A stretch of DNA of 57,884 nucleotides from Thiobacillus sp. 0-1251 (GTDB lineage: Bacteria > Pseudomonadota > Gammaproteobacteria > Burkholderiales > Thiobacillaceae), in NCBI GenBank assembly GCA_001899305.1, contig MKWL01000005.1, positions 101,639-159,522 on the forward strand. Direction: 5' to 3'. Positions 9,863 to 17,465 of the stretch are shown one piece after another. The position numbers and the translations under genes were made by a program. Below the pieces are notes generated by a model. It made no database searches. It saw nothing but the letters and a program-made list of their open reading frames with translations, and was not told where the DNA came from. Within the stretch, counting starts at the first letter, position 1, and each line of letters begins with the position of its first letter.

Positions 9863-10738
9863 TTACTGCACCGCGCGCAGGGCGGCGATGCGCTCTTCCA
9901 GAGGCGGGTGAGTCATGAAAAGGCGCTTCCAGCCCTGCGGGCTGCCGCCGGCGATGCCGAAGGCTGCCATCTTGTCGGGCAGAGGGTGCGGATGCAGGCT
10001 GTTCAGGCGCTCCAGCGCCGCGATCATGGCACCGCGCCCGGCCAGGCTGGCGCCGCCGCGGTCGGCGCGGAATTCACGCTGGCGCGAGAACCACATGACG
10101 ATGATCGATGCCAGGATGCCCAGTACCAGTTCGGCCACGATCATGGTGACGAAGAACGCCGGACCGTGACCCTCCTCGTTCTTGAACACGACACGGTCGA
10201 CGGTGTGGCCGATCACGCGCGACAGGAACATCACGAAGGTGTTCACCACGCCCTGAATCAGCGCCAGCGTCACCATGTCGCCGTTGGCGACATGGGCGAT
10301 TTCATGGCCCAGCACGGCCTCCGCTTCCTCACGCGTCATCTGCCGCAGCAGGCCGGAGGACACGGCGACCAGCGAGCTGTTCCGGGTCATGCCGGTGGCG
10401 AAGGCGTTGACGTCGGGTGCATCGTAAATGCCGACTTCCGGCATCTTGATCCCGGCGTCCGCCGCGTATTTGCGGATGGTCTCCATGAGCCAGAACTCGG
10501 TCGAGTTCGACGGCGTCTCGATCACCCGCACGCCCATCGATTTCTTTGCCATCCACTTGGAAATCGCCAGCGAGATGAACGAACCGCCAAAGCCCATCAC
10601 GGCAGCAAAGACCAACAGCGAGCCCAGGTTCAGCCCGTTCTCGGTAAGGTAGGGCTCGACGCCCAGGATGCGCATGGTGAACGACAGCACCAGCACGATC
10701 GCCAGGTTGGTGGCGAGGAACAAGACAATACGTTTCAT
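9863..10738 (-). CDS. htpX: Protease HtpX
   Basis: A membrane zinc metalloprotease (M48) that degrades misfolded inner-membrane proteins together with FtsH. The start at ATG 10738 ([11 protein letters not shown]) follows an AGGAGAA ribosome-binding site and gives 291 residues, the usual HtpX length. The zinc motif HEIAH is visible in [14 protein letters not shown]. Two N-terminal helices and a later helical pair complete the expected topology. The terC-like gene follows directly. It is divergent from a LysR-family regulator, and an AT-rich dyad lies between them. Confidence 0.95.
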   Translation of the reverse strand: MKRIVLFLATNLAIVLVLSFTMRILGVEPYLTENGLNLGSLLVFAAVMGFGGSFISLAISKWMAKKSMGVRVIETPSNSTEFWLMETIRKYAADAGIKMPEVGIYDAPDVNAFATGMTRNSSLVAVSSGLLRQMTREEAEAVLGHEIAHVANGDMVTLALIQGVVNTFVMFLSRVIGHTVDRVVFKNEEGHGPAFFVTMIVAELVLGILASIIVMWFSRQREFRADRGGASLAGRGAMIAALERLNSLHPHPLPDKMAAFGIAGGSPQGWKRLFMTHPPLEERIAALRAVQ

Positions 10739-10816
10739 GATGTTCTCCTTTAATCCCTGCCCGGTCGGACTGAGGGCCATTGCATGACACACAAGTGGAG
10801 AATATAGCCGGGAGAT

Positions 10817-10852
10817 GAACAATAAAATTCGATTTTTATAATGCTATTGTTC
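10817..10852. promoter_or_regulatory. Dyad between htpX and the NhaR-like regulator
   Basis: Perfect 8-bp arms GAACAATA (10817-10824) and TATTGTTC (10845-10852) are separated by 20 bp. A second, inner palindrome AAAAT-TCG-ATTTT lies at 10824-10836. The site sits in the AT-rich divergent gap just upstream of the LysR-family gene. This is the expected position and symmetry for an autoregulatory LysR site, but binding is inferred. Confidence 0.5.
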
Positions 10853-10877
10853 CGTTTTATCGAATCATTTCGACACC

Positions 10878-11780
10878 ATGCTCAATTACAAGCATTTGTA
10901 TTACTTCCGTACCGTTGCCAAGGCGGGCGCGCTCAACCGCGCCGCCGAGAAGCTGCATCTGACCCCTCAGACGCTGTCCGGACAGATCAGCGCCTTCGAG
11001 GAACGCCTGGGCGTGGCGTTGTTCCGGCGCAGTGGGCGACGGCTGGAACTGACCGATGCCGGACGTACCGCGCTGATCTACGCCGACGACATTTTCCAGG
11101 TCGGCGCCGAACTGGAAGACGCCCTGCAAAACCGCCTCGCACCTCGTGCCCATCCGTTCCGGGTGGGCATCGCAGACGTCGTGCCGAAGGCGATCGCCTA
11201 CCAGTTGCTGGCCCCTGCGCTGGCACTGGCCGAGCCAGTCAAGCTGGTGTGCCGGGAAGACCGGCTGGAACAACTCGCCGCCGAGCTGTCCATCCACCGG
11301 CTCGACATGGTGCTGGCCGACCGCCCCCTCCCCTCCACGATGGACATCAAGGGCTACAGCCATCCGCTGGGGGAATGCGGCATCGCCTTTCTGGCCGCAC
11401 GCGCGATCGCCGACACGCTGGAAGCGGCCTTCCCCGCCAACCTGCATGGCGTTCCGTTCCTGATTCCGGGCGAAGACAGCGCACTGCGCGTGCCGTTGTT
11501 GCGCTGGCTCGAACGCAAGGATATCCAGCCCACCGTCGTCGGCGAATTCGACGACAGCGCACTGATGAGCGCCTTCGGCCAAGCTGGAGCCGGCGTGTTT
11601 CCGGTACCGATTACCACCGTTCAGGACGTGATGCGGCAATACGAGGTAATCGAGCTAGGACGGACGCAGGAGATACGCGAACGTTTTTTTGCCATTTCGG
11701 TGGAACGGCGGCTGAGTCATCCAGCCGTACTGGCGGTCAGCGAAGCGGCGCGACAGCGGTTCCGGCCGCAGGACAATTAA
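10878..11780 (+). CDS. nhaR: NhaR-like LysR-family transcriptional regulator
   Basis: A 300-residue LysR-type protein. The N-terminal winged helix (LNYKHLYYFRTVAKAGALNR, then LTPQTLSGQISAFE) is typical of NhaR, the Na+-responsive activator of the nhaA antiporter, and differs from the CbbR-type proteins elsewhere in this window. The effector domain covers roughly residues 90-295. It is divergent from htpX. No nhaA gene is present here, so the target could be htpX-terC or a distant gene. Its 3' end overlaps the convergent PIN-domain gene by 44 bp. Confidence 0.85.
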   Translation: MLNYKHLYYFRTVAKAGALNRAAEKLHLTPQTLSGQISAFEERLGVALFRRSGRRLELTDAGRTALIYADDIFQVGAELEDALQNRLAPRAHPFRVGIADVVPKAIAYQLLAPALALAEPVKLVCREDRLEQLAAELSIHRLDMVLADRPLPSTMDIKGYSHPLGECGIAFLAARAIADTLEAAFPANLHGVPFLIPGEDSALRVPLLRWLERKDIQPTVVGEFDDSALMSAFGQAGAGVFPVPITTVQDVMRQYEVIELGRTQEIRERFFAISVERRLSHPAVLAVSEAARQRFRPQDN

Positions 11781-12207
11781 GCCTATCCGTCAACCAGCAC
11801 ACCGCTTCCGCGGGGGGCATGATCCGAAAATGCGCCACGCAGTGGCGACGCAAGCGGAGCACCGCACGATCCTTGCTGACCAGCCCTTGCGCACGGGCCG
11901 TGGTGGCCAACTCGATGAATTTCTGGTCGTCTGGATCACGACAACGCGGCAGGTCTGCGACGACAGTTGCCGGCTCCAACACGGCCAGGGCTTGATAGCG
12001 CGCATACAGCGCTGCCTGACGCGCCGAATCCAGCCCAAACGCCGGATACGCCAGTACGCGCCGCCACTCGTCGAGCGTGGCGCTCGTCACCACGCAGCGT
12101 ACGCGCCCCGCTTCCAGCGCATGCAGCAGGGGGCGCGCCACCGCATCGTCGTAATGCAACAGATCGAGCACCACATTGGTGTCGAGCACGATGCGTGTGT
12201 CACTCAA
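11737..12207 (-). CDS. PIN-domain protein (putative toxin ribonuclease)
   Basis: A 156-residue PIN-domain protein. PIN domains are Mg2+-dependent ribonucleases, often toxin components. The acidic residues are visible: the N-terminal VLDTNVVLDLL, a central E, and DPDDQKFIELA near the C-terminal half, then SKDRAVLRL. The start is probably TTG 12207, which overlaps the thioredoxin stop by eight bases; a longer frame runs into trx. No antitoxin gene is adjacent, so this may be one of the orphan PIN proteins common in betaproteobacteria. Its 3' end overlaps the NhaR-like gene on the other strand. Confidence 0.75.
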   Translation of the reverse strand: MSDTRIVLDTNVVLDLLHYDDAVARPLLHALEAGRVRCVVTSATLDEWRRVLAYPAFGLDSARQAALYARYQALAVLEPATVVADLPRCRDPDDQKFIELATTARAQGLVSKDRAVLRLRRHCVAHFRIMPPAEAVCWLTDRLNCPAAGTAVAPLR

Positions 12208-12571
12208 TATCGGTGTGCTCGGCGATGAACTCACGCACCCAATGCTCGGGATGGGCACTGGAGAAACGCCCGACGATCTCGCCCTTGACGAACAGCAGGA
12301 CGGTGGGGAAACCGCGCAAGGCGTAGCGTCCGGCAAGCTTCATGTTGTCGCCTTCGTCGACTTCGACCTTGGCCATGCGGATCTTGCCGGCATGGTGCGC
12401 GACGACACGTTCGAGCACGGGGGTCAACGCACGGCAAGGCGGGCACCAGTCGGCCCAGAAATCGACCAGGATGGGAAGCGTATGCGAGGCTTCGATCACG
12501 TCGTGATCGAAATGCTCCAGATGGGTATCGAAAATCAGGCCCGGCCCGTGGGCAGGAGTGGGATCGTTCAT
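12200..12571 (-). CDS. Thioredoxin-family protein
   Basis: A 123-residue cytosolic thioredoxin-fold protein. The redox motif is WCPPC (Cys43 and Cys46) in place of the classical WCGPC, which should shift its redox potential. The cis-proline segment RGFPTVLLFVKGE follows, and the length fits a single thioredoxin domain with a short N-terminal extension. It overlaps the PIN-domain gene by eight bases. The partner is unknown. In a sulfur oxidiser such variants may serve in thiol repair, but that is inference. Confidence 0.88.
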   Translation of the reverse strand: MNDPTPAHGPGLIFDTHLEHFDHDVIEASHTLPILVDFWADWCPPCRALTPVLERVVAHHAGKIRMAKVEVDEGDNMKLAGRYALRGFPTVLLFVKGEIVGRFSSAHPEHWVREFIAEHTDIE

Positions 12572-12715
12572 GGTGATTGCGGTCGGGATGTCTGATCCCT
12601 ATTTTGCCTCAAGGGCGCATGATTCCCACAGACATGCTTCATGCCTCGCCCGTACACAGGTACGTGTGCAAAAAAATGCTTAACCAACCGGGTGCCGGAC
12701 TGCTAACGTAACGCC

Positions 12716-13144
12716 ATGGAAGAACGTTTCTATCGCGAACAGGAAATCGCACGCTTGCCGGCATTTCTTCCCGCCGCCACCTACAACCTTGCACACACGC
12801 TGCTGGCGCGGGCGGGAAAATGTCTGTTCGTGCCGATTCGCAGCCTGCAGTACCTGGCCGTGCTGGATGCGGAGGAATTCATTTTCGTCGACGGCCAGAA
12901 CAAGGCCTGGGTCGAACTGGCCTGGCAGCACTTCCATCCCCAGGCGCGTGCATCGCTGGACGAACGCGTGCCGTTCGAGGTGGTGCATTACCAGCCCCAG
13001 GCTGCGGAAACCATGAAACGCCTCCCGGGAGAGTTCCATCAGGCCCTGCTGCTGCTCGCCGGGCGCCAAAAGCCAGATGCGCCTGCCAGCGTGATCGCGT
13101 TGCAGCCTACGGACAGGAAACCTCCCGACGACGCGTCACGCTGA
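12716..13144 (+). CDS. Conserved hypothetical protein, 142 aa
   Basis: I recognise no named domain. The protein is 142 residues, soluble and mixed in predicted structure, with a disordered, charged C-terminal 20 residues. The frame is clean, GC-biased at third positions and placed between thioredoxin and sqr on opposite strands, so it is likely real. It ends 25 bp before the convergent sqr stop. Function cannot be assigned. Confidence 0.6.
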   Translation: MEERFYREQEIARLPAFLPAATYNLAHTLLARAGKCLFVPIRSLQYLAVLDAEEFIFVDGQNKAWVELAWQHFHPQARASLDERVPFEVVHYQPQAAETMKRLPGEFHQALLLLAGRQKPDAPASVIALQPTDRKPPDDASR

Positions 13145-13169
13145 CGCGCATCGCGTGCGGACGTTCGTC

Positions 13170-14441
13170 TCACTCCTTGAGTTTCGATATTCCCAGCGCA
13201 CGCAACGTGAGGTTTTCGTAGAAGGGCCCGACATTTCCCTTCTTGATCTTGCGCAGGAAATATTTCTCGAACGCGATTTTGGCCAGATGCACCCACTTGC
13301 CTTCTGAGAACCAGTTGACGTTGCGCGGAGGAATCTGCGGCAGCGCAACAAACGCAATCCCGGTGTCGCCGAAATCGGCCAGGCAGACTGCGTTCCAAGT
13401 AGCCTTCTCGGCAGGCTCCTTGCCATCCAACAGGGCTCGGATGTTGTGCGCGGTGGCCGTCACCATGGACTCGATCATGTAGCCGGTCTTGGGCACGCCG
13501 ACCGGCAGCGGGGTGGCTTCGACCGGGGGAATGGCGACGCATACGCCGACCGAGAAGACGTTCTTGAAGGTGGGATTGCGCTGGTACGGGTCGATGACAA
13601 TGAAACCGCGCGGATTGGTCAGTCCTTCGATGCCGAGGACGGCGTCCACGCCCTTGAAGGCGGGCAGCATCATGGAGTACTTGAACGGTAGTTCGTGTTG
13701 TTTCTTCTCGCTGCCGTCCTCGTTCACCTCGGTGACGAACATCTTGCCGGCTTCGACCTTGGTGACCTTGGCGTTGCAGATCCATTTGACGTGCTTGTCG
13801 CGAAAGGCCGATTCGATCATGCCCTTGGAGTCGCCGACACCGCCGAGGCCGAGGTGGCCGATGTAGGGTTCGGCGGTGACGAAGGTGATGGGCACCTTGT
13901 CGCGCAGCTTGCGGCGGCGCAGGTCGGTTTCCATGATCATGGCGAATTCGTAGGCGGGGCCGTAGCACGAGGCGCCCTGGACGGCGCCGACGACGATGGG
14001 GCCGGGGTCTTTGACGAAGGCCTGCCAGTTGTCGTTGGAAGTGACGGCATGGTCGACGTGGCAGACGGACTGGGTGTGGCCGTTGGGGCCCAGGCCTTCG
14101 ATTTCGTCGAAAGCCAGTTTGGGGCCGGTGGCGATGACGAGGTAGTCGTAGTCGATGCTGCGGCCGTCTTCGAGTTCGATGCGGTTCTCGGCGGGATGGA
14201 CACGTTTCGCGGCGACGGGGATGAAGTCGATCTTCTTCTTGCTGAGGATGGGTTCGATCGGCAACTCGATATCCGCACGAGTGCGCCAGTTGACCGCCAC
14301 CCAGGGGTTGGAGGGAACGAAGTGGAAGGTGGGAGTATTGGAGATGACGGTGATGCGGTCTTCGGCACGTGCGTTCTCCCGCATCTCGAACGCCATGGGC
14401 ATTCCGCCTATACCTGCTCCTAAAATCACGATGTGGGCCAT
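13170..14441 (-). CDS. sqr: Sulfide:quinone oxidoreductase, type I
   Basis: A membrane-peripheral flavoprotein that oxidises sulfide to sulfur or polysulfide and passes electrons to the quinone pool. The start at ATG 14441 is preceded by AGGAG and gives 423 residues. The FAD-binding motif VILGAGIGG is at residues 5-13. The three cysteines of the type I active site are present: Cys127 (QSVCHVD), Cys159 (GASCYGPAYE) and Cys353 (WNAVCLAD), matching Cys128, Cys160 and Cys356 of the Acidithiobacillus ferrooxidans enzyme as I recall it. The C-terminal membrane-anchoring helices (WVHLAKIAFEKYFLRKIKKG) are conserved. It probably supplies the reducing power and proton gradient used by the Ci-uptake genes nearby. 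Confidence 0.93.
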   Translation of the reverse strand: MAHIVILGAGIGGMPMAFEMRENARAEDRITVISNTPTFHFVPSNPWVAVNWRTRADIELPIEPILSKKKIDFIPVAAKRVHPAENRIELEDGRSIDYDYLVIATGPKLAFDEIEGLGPNGHTQSVCHVDHAVTSNDNWQAFVKDPGPIVVGAVQGASCYGPAYEFAMIMETDLRRRKLRDKVPITFVTAEPYIGHLGLGGVGDSKGMIESAFRDKHVKWICNAKVTKVEAGKMFVTEVNEDGSEKKQHELPFKYSMMLPAFKGVDAVLGIEGLTNPRGFIVIDPYQRNPTFKNVFSVGVCVAIPPVEATPLPVGVPKTGYMIESMVTATAHNIRALLDGKEPAEKATWNAVCLADFGDTGIAFVALPQIPPRNVNWFSEGKWVHLAKIAFEKYFLRKIKKGNVGPFYENLTLRALGISKLKE

Positions 14442-14784
14442 TTTTCTGTCTCCTGAGGGTTGCGATTGCATAGTTAACTTATTTTTTATACGTCAACTGA
14501 TGAGGTTCGCAATCAGAATCGCTTCACCGCTCAAGTAAGCATCCCTGAGCGGGCTGGCTGCATCGCGGCTTACATGGCTTTTCCACAGTCGGTGTCCAGA
14601 CCGACAAAGTGACATCAAGGTGAACGTCCGAAAACCGGCCATATCCCGCTGGCACGGGGCGGATGGGCAGCATGGCCGCGCCTCGCCGGCAATGCGTACG
14701 CAGGCGCCCGGCTGGCCATGCACACGCCCCGAAATGGCAAAACCACTGTCTCATAGCCGCCCAATGCTTTAAAATGCGCCCACC
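14442..14784. promoter_or_regulatory. Divergent sqr / sulP intergenic region with candidate promoters
   Basis: This 343 bp gap holds no convincing gene. On the minus strand a TTGACG (14491-14496) followed by an AT-rich run toward 14470 is a plausible sqr promoter, with AGGAG at 14450-14454 as its ribosome-binding site. On the plus strand, TTTAAAATG just before 14785 could be the -10 of sulP. The middle part (about 14520-14750) shows nothing I can name. Confidence 0.4.
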
Positions 14785-16587
14785 ATGCAAAAAACACTTT
14801 CCAAACTCTCCTCCGTCTGTCCTCTCTGGGTTTACAGGATGCTCCCCTTTCTCCGCTGGTGGCCTTCGGTCAACGGCAGCACAACCCGCGACGACGCGAT
14901 GGCGGGTCTTACGGGTGCCCTGATCGTGCTGCCCCAAGGGGTGGCCTTCGCCACCATTGCCGGCATGCCGCCCGAATACGGTCTTTATGCGGCGATGATG
15001 CCGGCCATCATCGCCGCGTTGTTCGGTTCGTCATGGCATCTCGTGTCCGGGCCCACCACCGCCATTTCGATCGCCGTGTTTGCGTCGGTCAGCCCGTTTG
15101 CCCATCCCGGCACACCCGAATTCATCAGCCTGGTGCTGACCCTGACCTTCCTGACCGGGGTCTTCCAACTCATTCTGGGCCTGGCGCGCATGGGCGTGCT
15201 CGTCAACTTCATTTCCCATACGGTCGTGATCGGCTTTACGGCCGGCGCGGCCATGCTCATCGCAGGCAGCCAGATCAAGAACTTCTTCGGAGTCGGCATC
15301 CCGCGCGGCACGCCGTTCTTCGAGATCCTGTCCTTGTTCGTCCAGCACCTCCAAGACATCAACCCCTACGTCACGGCGGTTTCCGTCATCACGCTTGCCT
15401 CGGGCATCCTGGTCAAGCGCTTCATGCCCAAGTTCCCCTACATGATCGCCGCCATGCTGGTCGGCAGCTTTGCGGCGCTGTTCCTGAACGCGCGTTACGG
15501 CGTGGAGGTCACCCACATCAAAACGGTTGGCGCCCTGCCGTCCGGCCTGCCGCCGCTGTCGGCGCCCGACTTCTCCTTCGGCGCGCTGAACCAGATGCTG
15601 TTCCCGTCCCTGATCATCACCATGCTGGCTCTGACGGAAGCAGTATCCATCTCGCGCGCCGTCGCCACGAAATCTGGACAACACATCGACGGCAATCAGG
15701 AATTCGTCGGCCAGGGGCTCTCCAACGTGATCGGCAGCTTTTTCTCGAGCTACGCATCCAGCGGATCGTTCAACCGCAGCGGGGTCAATTACGCGGCAGG
15801 CGCACGCACGCCCCTGGCCGCCGTGTTCGCGTCGGTGTTTCTGCTGATCATCCTGCTGCTGGTTGCGCCCCTGGCTGCCTATCTGCCCGATGCGGCAATG
15901 GCCGGGATCCTGTTCCTGGTGGCCTGGAGCCTGATTGACTTCCACCACATCAGCCTGCTGCCCAAGATCAGCCGGCAGGAAACCATCGTCCTGTGGGTGA
16001 CGCTCATCGGTACGTTGATCGATCTGGAAAAGGGCATTTTCTTCGGCATCGCCCTGTCGCTGGTGTTCTACCTGTATCGCACCTCGCGCCCCGCGCTCGA
16101 ACCCGTGCTGCCCGATCCCGATCCGGCAAGCTACCACTACACACCCCTCGATGGCCGGTCGGAGTGCCCGCAGATAAAAATGATGCGGGTCAATGGCTCG
16201 ATCTTCTTTGGCGCCGTCGCCCACCTGCAGCAGCAACTGCAGGAAATCGAAGAATCGGAACCCGAGCGCAAGCATCTGGTCGTCATGGCCAGCGGCATCA
16301 ACTTTGTCGATCTGGCAGGAGCCGAGTTCCTGGCCGAGGCTGCGCGCCAGCGGCGAAAAACGGGGGGGACCCTGTCTTTCTATCGCATGAAGAACAGCCT
16401 GGCCGAGACGCTGAAACGCGGCCATTTCATGGAAGACGTCGGTGAAGAAAACCTGTTTCCGGCCAAAACCCGCCCTGCCGAGATCCTGTATCCGAAGCTC
16501 GACAACGAGATTTGCCGGAATTGCACCGTACGCGCCTTCCCCATCTGTCACCAACACCTACCCAACGGAGAACCTCGCTCATCATGA
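14785..16587 (+). CDS. SulP-family anion transporter with STAS domain
   Basis: A 600-residue inner-membrane transporter of the SulP (SLC26-like) family, which carries sulfate, bicarbonate or other anions, usually with H+ or Na+. The N-terminal signature near residues 40-85 (GLTGALIVLPQGVAFATIAG, then PPEYGLYAAMMP) is clear, followed by 10-14 hydrophobic segments. The STAS domain covers about residues 440-560. A C-terminal tail after the STAS domain carries Cys577, Cys580 and Cys588 in a CxxC...CHQH pattern, which could bind metal. Its stop overlaps the start of a gamma-carbonic anhydrase gene (ATGA). This pairing favours bicarbonate as substrate, although sulfate export is also plausible in a sulfur oxidiser. 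Confidence 0.9.
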   Translation: MQKTLSKLSSVCPLWVYRMLPFLRWWPSVNGSTTRDDAMAGLTGALIVLPQGVAFATIAGMPPEYGLYAAMMPAIIAALFGSSWHLVSGPTTAISIAVFASVSPFAHPGTPEFISLVLTLTFLTGVFQLILGLARMGVLVNFISHTVVIGFTAGAAMLIAGSQIKNFFGVGIPRGTPFFEILSLFVQHLQDINPYVTAVSVITLASGILVKRFMPKFPYMIAAMLVGSFAALFLNARYGVEVTHIKTVGALPSGLPPLSAPDFSFGALNQMLFPSLIITMLALTEAVSISRAVATKSGQHIDGNQEFVGQGLSNVIGSFFSSYASSGSFNRSGVNYAAGARTPLAAVFASVFLLIILLLVAPLAAYLPDAAMAGILFLVAWSLIDFHHISLLPKISRQETIVLWVTLIGTLIDLEKGIFFGIALSLVFYLYRTSRPALEPVLPDPDPASYHYTPLDGRSECPQIKMMRVNGSIFFGAVAHLQQQLQEIEESEPERKHLVVMASGINFVDLAGAEFLAEAARQRRKTGGTLSFYRMKNSLAETLKRGHFMEDVGEENLFPAKTRPAEILYPKLDNEICRNCTVRAFPICHQHLPNGEPRSS

Positions 16588-17144
16588 TCCGCAAAAACCC
16601 GTCCGGGCATTTGCCTGTCGTACATGACACCGCATTTGTCGACCCCACCGCCATTCTGTGCGGCAAGGTCATCGTAGAAGAAAACGTGTTCATCGGCCCC
16701 TACGCGGTGATCCGCGCCGACGAGGTGGACGATAACGGCGAGATGGAGCCCATCATCATCTGCGCCCATTCCAATATCCAGGACGGCGTGGTCATCCACT
16801 GCAAGGCAGGCGGCGGCGTCACCATCGGACGGAGCACTTCCATCGCGCACCGCTCCATCGTGCATGGCCCCTGCACGGTTGGCGATAACGTATTCGTCGG
16901 CTTCAACTCGGTGCTGTTCAACTGCATCGTGTCCGACGGCTCGGTCGTTCGCCACAACTCGGTGGTGGAAGGCTGCACCGTGCCGCCGGGCTTCTACATC
17001 CCCTCCACCGCCAACATCCACTCCGATGCCGACTTGGCGACGATCGAGCGCGTATCGCCGCAGGCCGCCGACTTTTCGGAAAGCGTGGCGCAGGCCAACC
17101 ACGAGCTGGTCAAAGGCTACAAGCGCATCCGCAACGAGTTCTGA
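16584..17144 (+). CDS. Gamma-carbonic anhydrase family protein
   Basis: A left-handed beta-helix protein of 186 residues with hexapeptide repeats. The three zinc-ligand histidines of gamma-carbonic anhydrases are retained: His72 (DGVVIHC), His89 and His94 (IAHRSIVHGP). The family interconverts CO2 and bicarbonate, though many members lack activity. The start ATG at 16584 overlaps the sulP stop, so the two proteins are probably made together. The C-terminal 40 residues form the expected helix (QANHELVKGYKRI). Coupling with a SulP transporter suggests a bicarbonate transport/hydration module. Confidence 0.88.
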   Translation: MIRKNPSGHLPVVHDTAFVDPTAILCGKVIVEENVFIGPYAVIRADEVDDNGEMEPIIICAHSNIQDGVVIHCKAGGGVTIGRSTSIAHRSIVHGPCTVGDNVFVGFNSVLFNCIVSDGSVVRHNSVVEGCTVPPGFYIPSTANIHSDADLATIERVSPQAADFSESVAQANHELVKGYKRIRNEF

Positions 17145-17168
17145 TTTTGGGAGGATGTCCTCCGGACA

Positions 17169-17366
17169 TCATTCCTCGCCCCGTGGCGCCGCAGCGGTCA
17201 GCCACCCGGGCAATTCCCTTCCGCCCGCATTGTCGATGATGTATTGACGGATCAGTCGCCTCACGACCTGTGACGGCGTCAGGTCGCGCTGCACGCAGAT
17301 TTCTTCGAACAGTTTCTTTTTCCTGGGATCGATCAGAACGGTGAGCCGGGCTGTACGGTTTTCCAT
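17169..17366 (-). CDS. Ribbon-helix-helix DNA-binding protein, copy 1
   Basis: A 65-residue protein with an RHH (CopG/Arc-like) fold: a beta strand (ARLTVLIDP) then two helices (KKKLFEEICVQRD, then PSQVVRRLIRQYI). Such dimers bind palindromic operators. The start is ATG 17366. A perfect 8-3-8 inverted repeat lies 23 bp upstream, in the divergent gap with the Hyf-like operon, so it probably represses itself and that operon. A paralogue at 26061 on the other side of the block matches at 46 of 65 positions by eye. No toxin gene is adjacent, so a toxin-antitoxin role is unlikely. Confidence 0.82.
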   Translation of the reverse strand: MENRTARLTVLIDPRKKKLFEEICVQRDLTPSQVVRRLIRQYIIDNAGGRELPGWLTAAAPRGEE

Positions 17367-17388
17367 GGCAACAGAATAACGACTTGAT

Positions 17389-17407
17389 ATGTTAATCAGA
17401 TTAACAT
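17389..17407. promoter_or_regulatory. Candidate RHH operator 1
   Basis: Perfect inverted repeat ATGTTAAT-CAG-ATTAACAT, 23 bp upstream of the RHH copy 1 start and 58 bp upstream of the divergent hyfB-like start. The repeat before RHH copy 2 has the same 8-3-8 spacing and nearly the same half-site. A weaker second pair TTGATT / AATCAA (17413-17418 and 17433-17438) lies beside it. The role as an operator is inferred from position and from the paired copy. Confidence 0.6.
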
Positions 17408-17465
17408 TGTAGTTGATTTGGTTTGTCAATAGAATCAAATCTGGTCAGCTACGCGCGTACGTTCA

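Noticed and set aside
17169-17366. RHH protein as an antitoxin
   Set aside because: No toxin-sized gene overlaps or follows it, and the paralogue at 26061 also stands alone.
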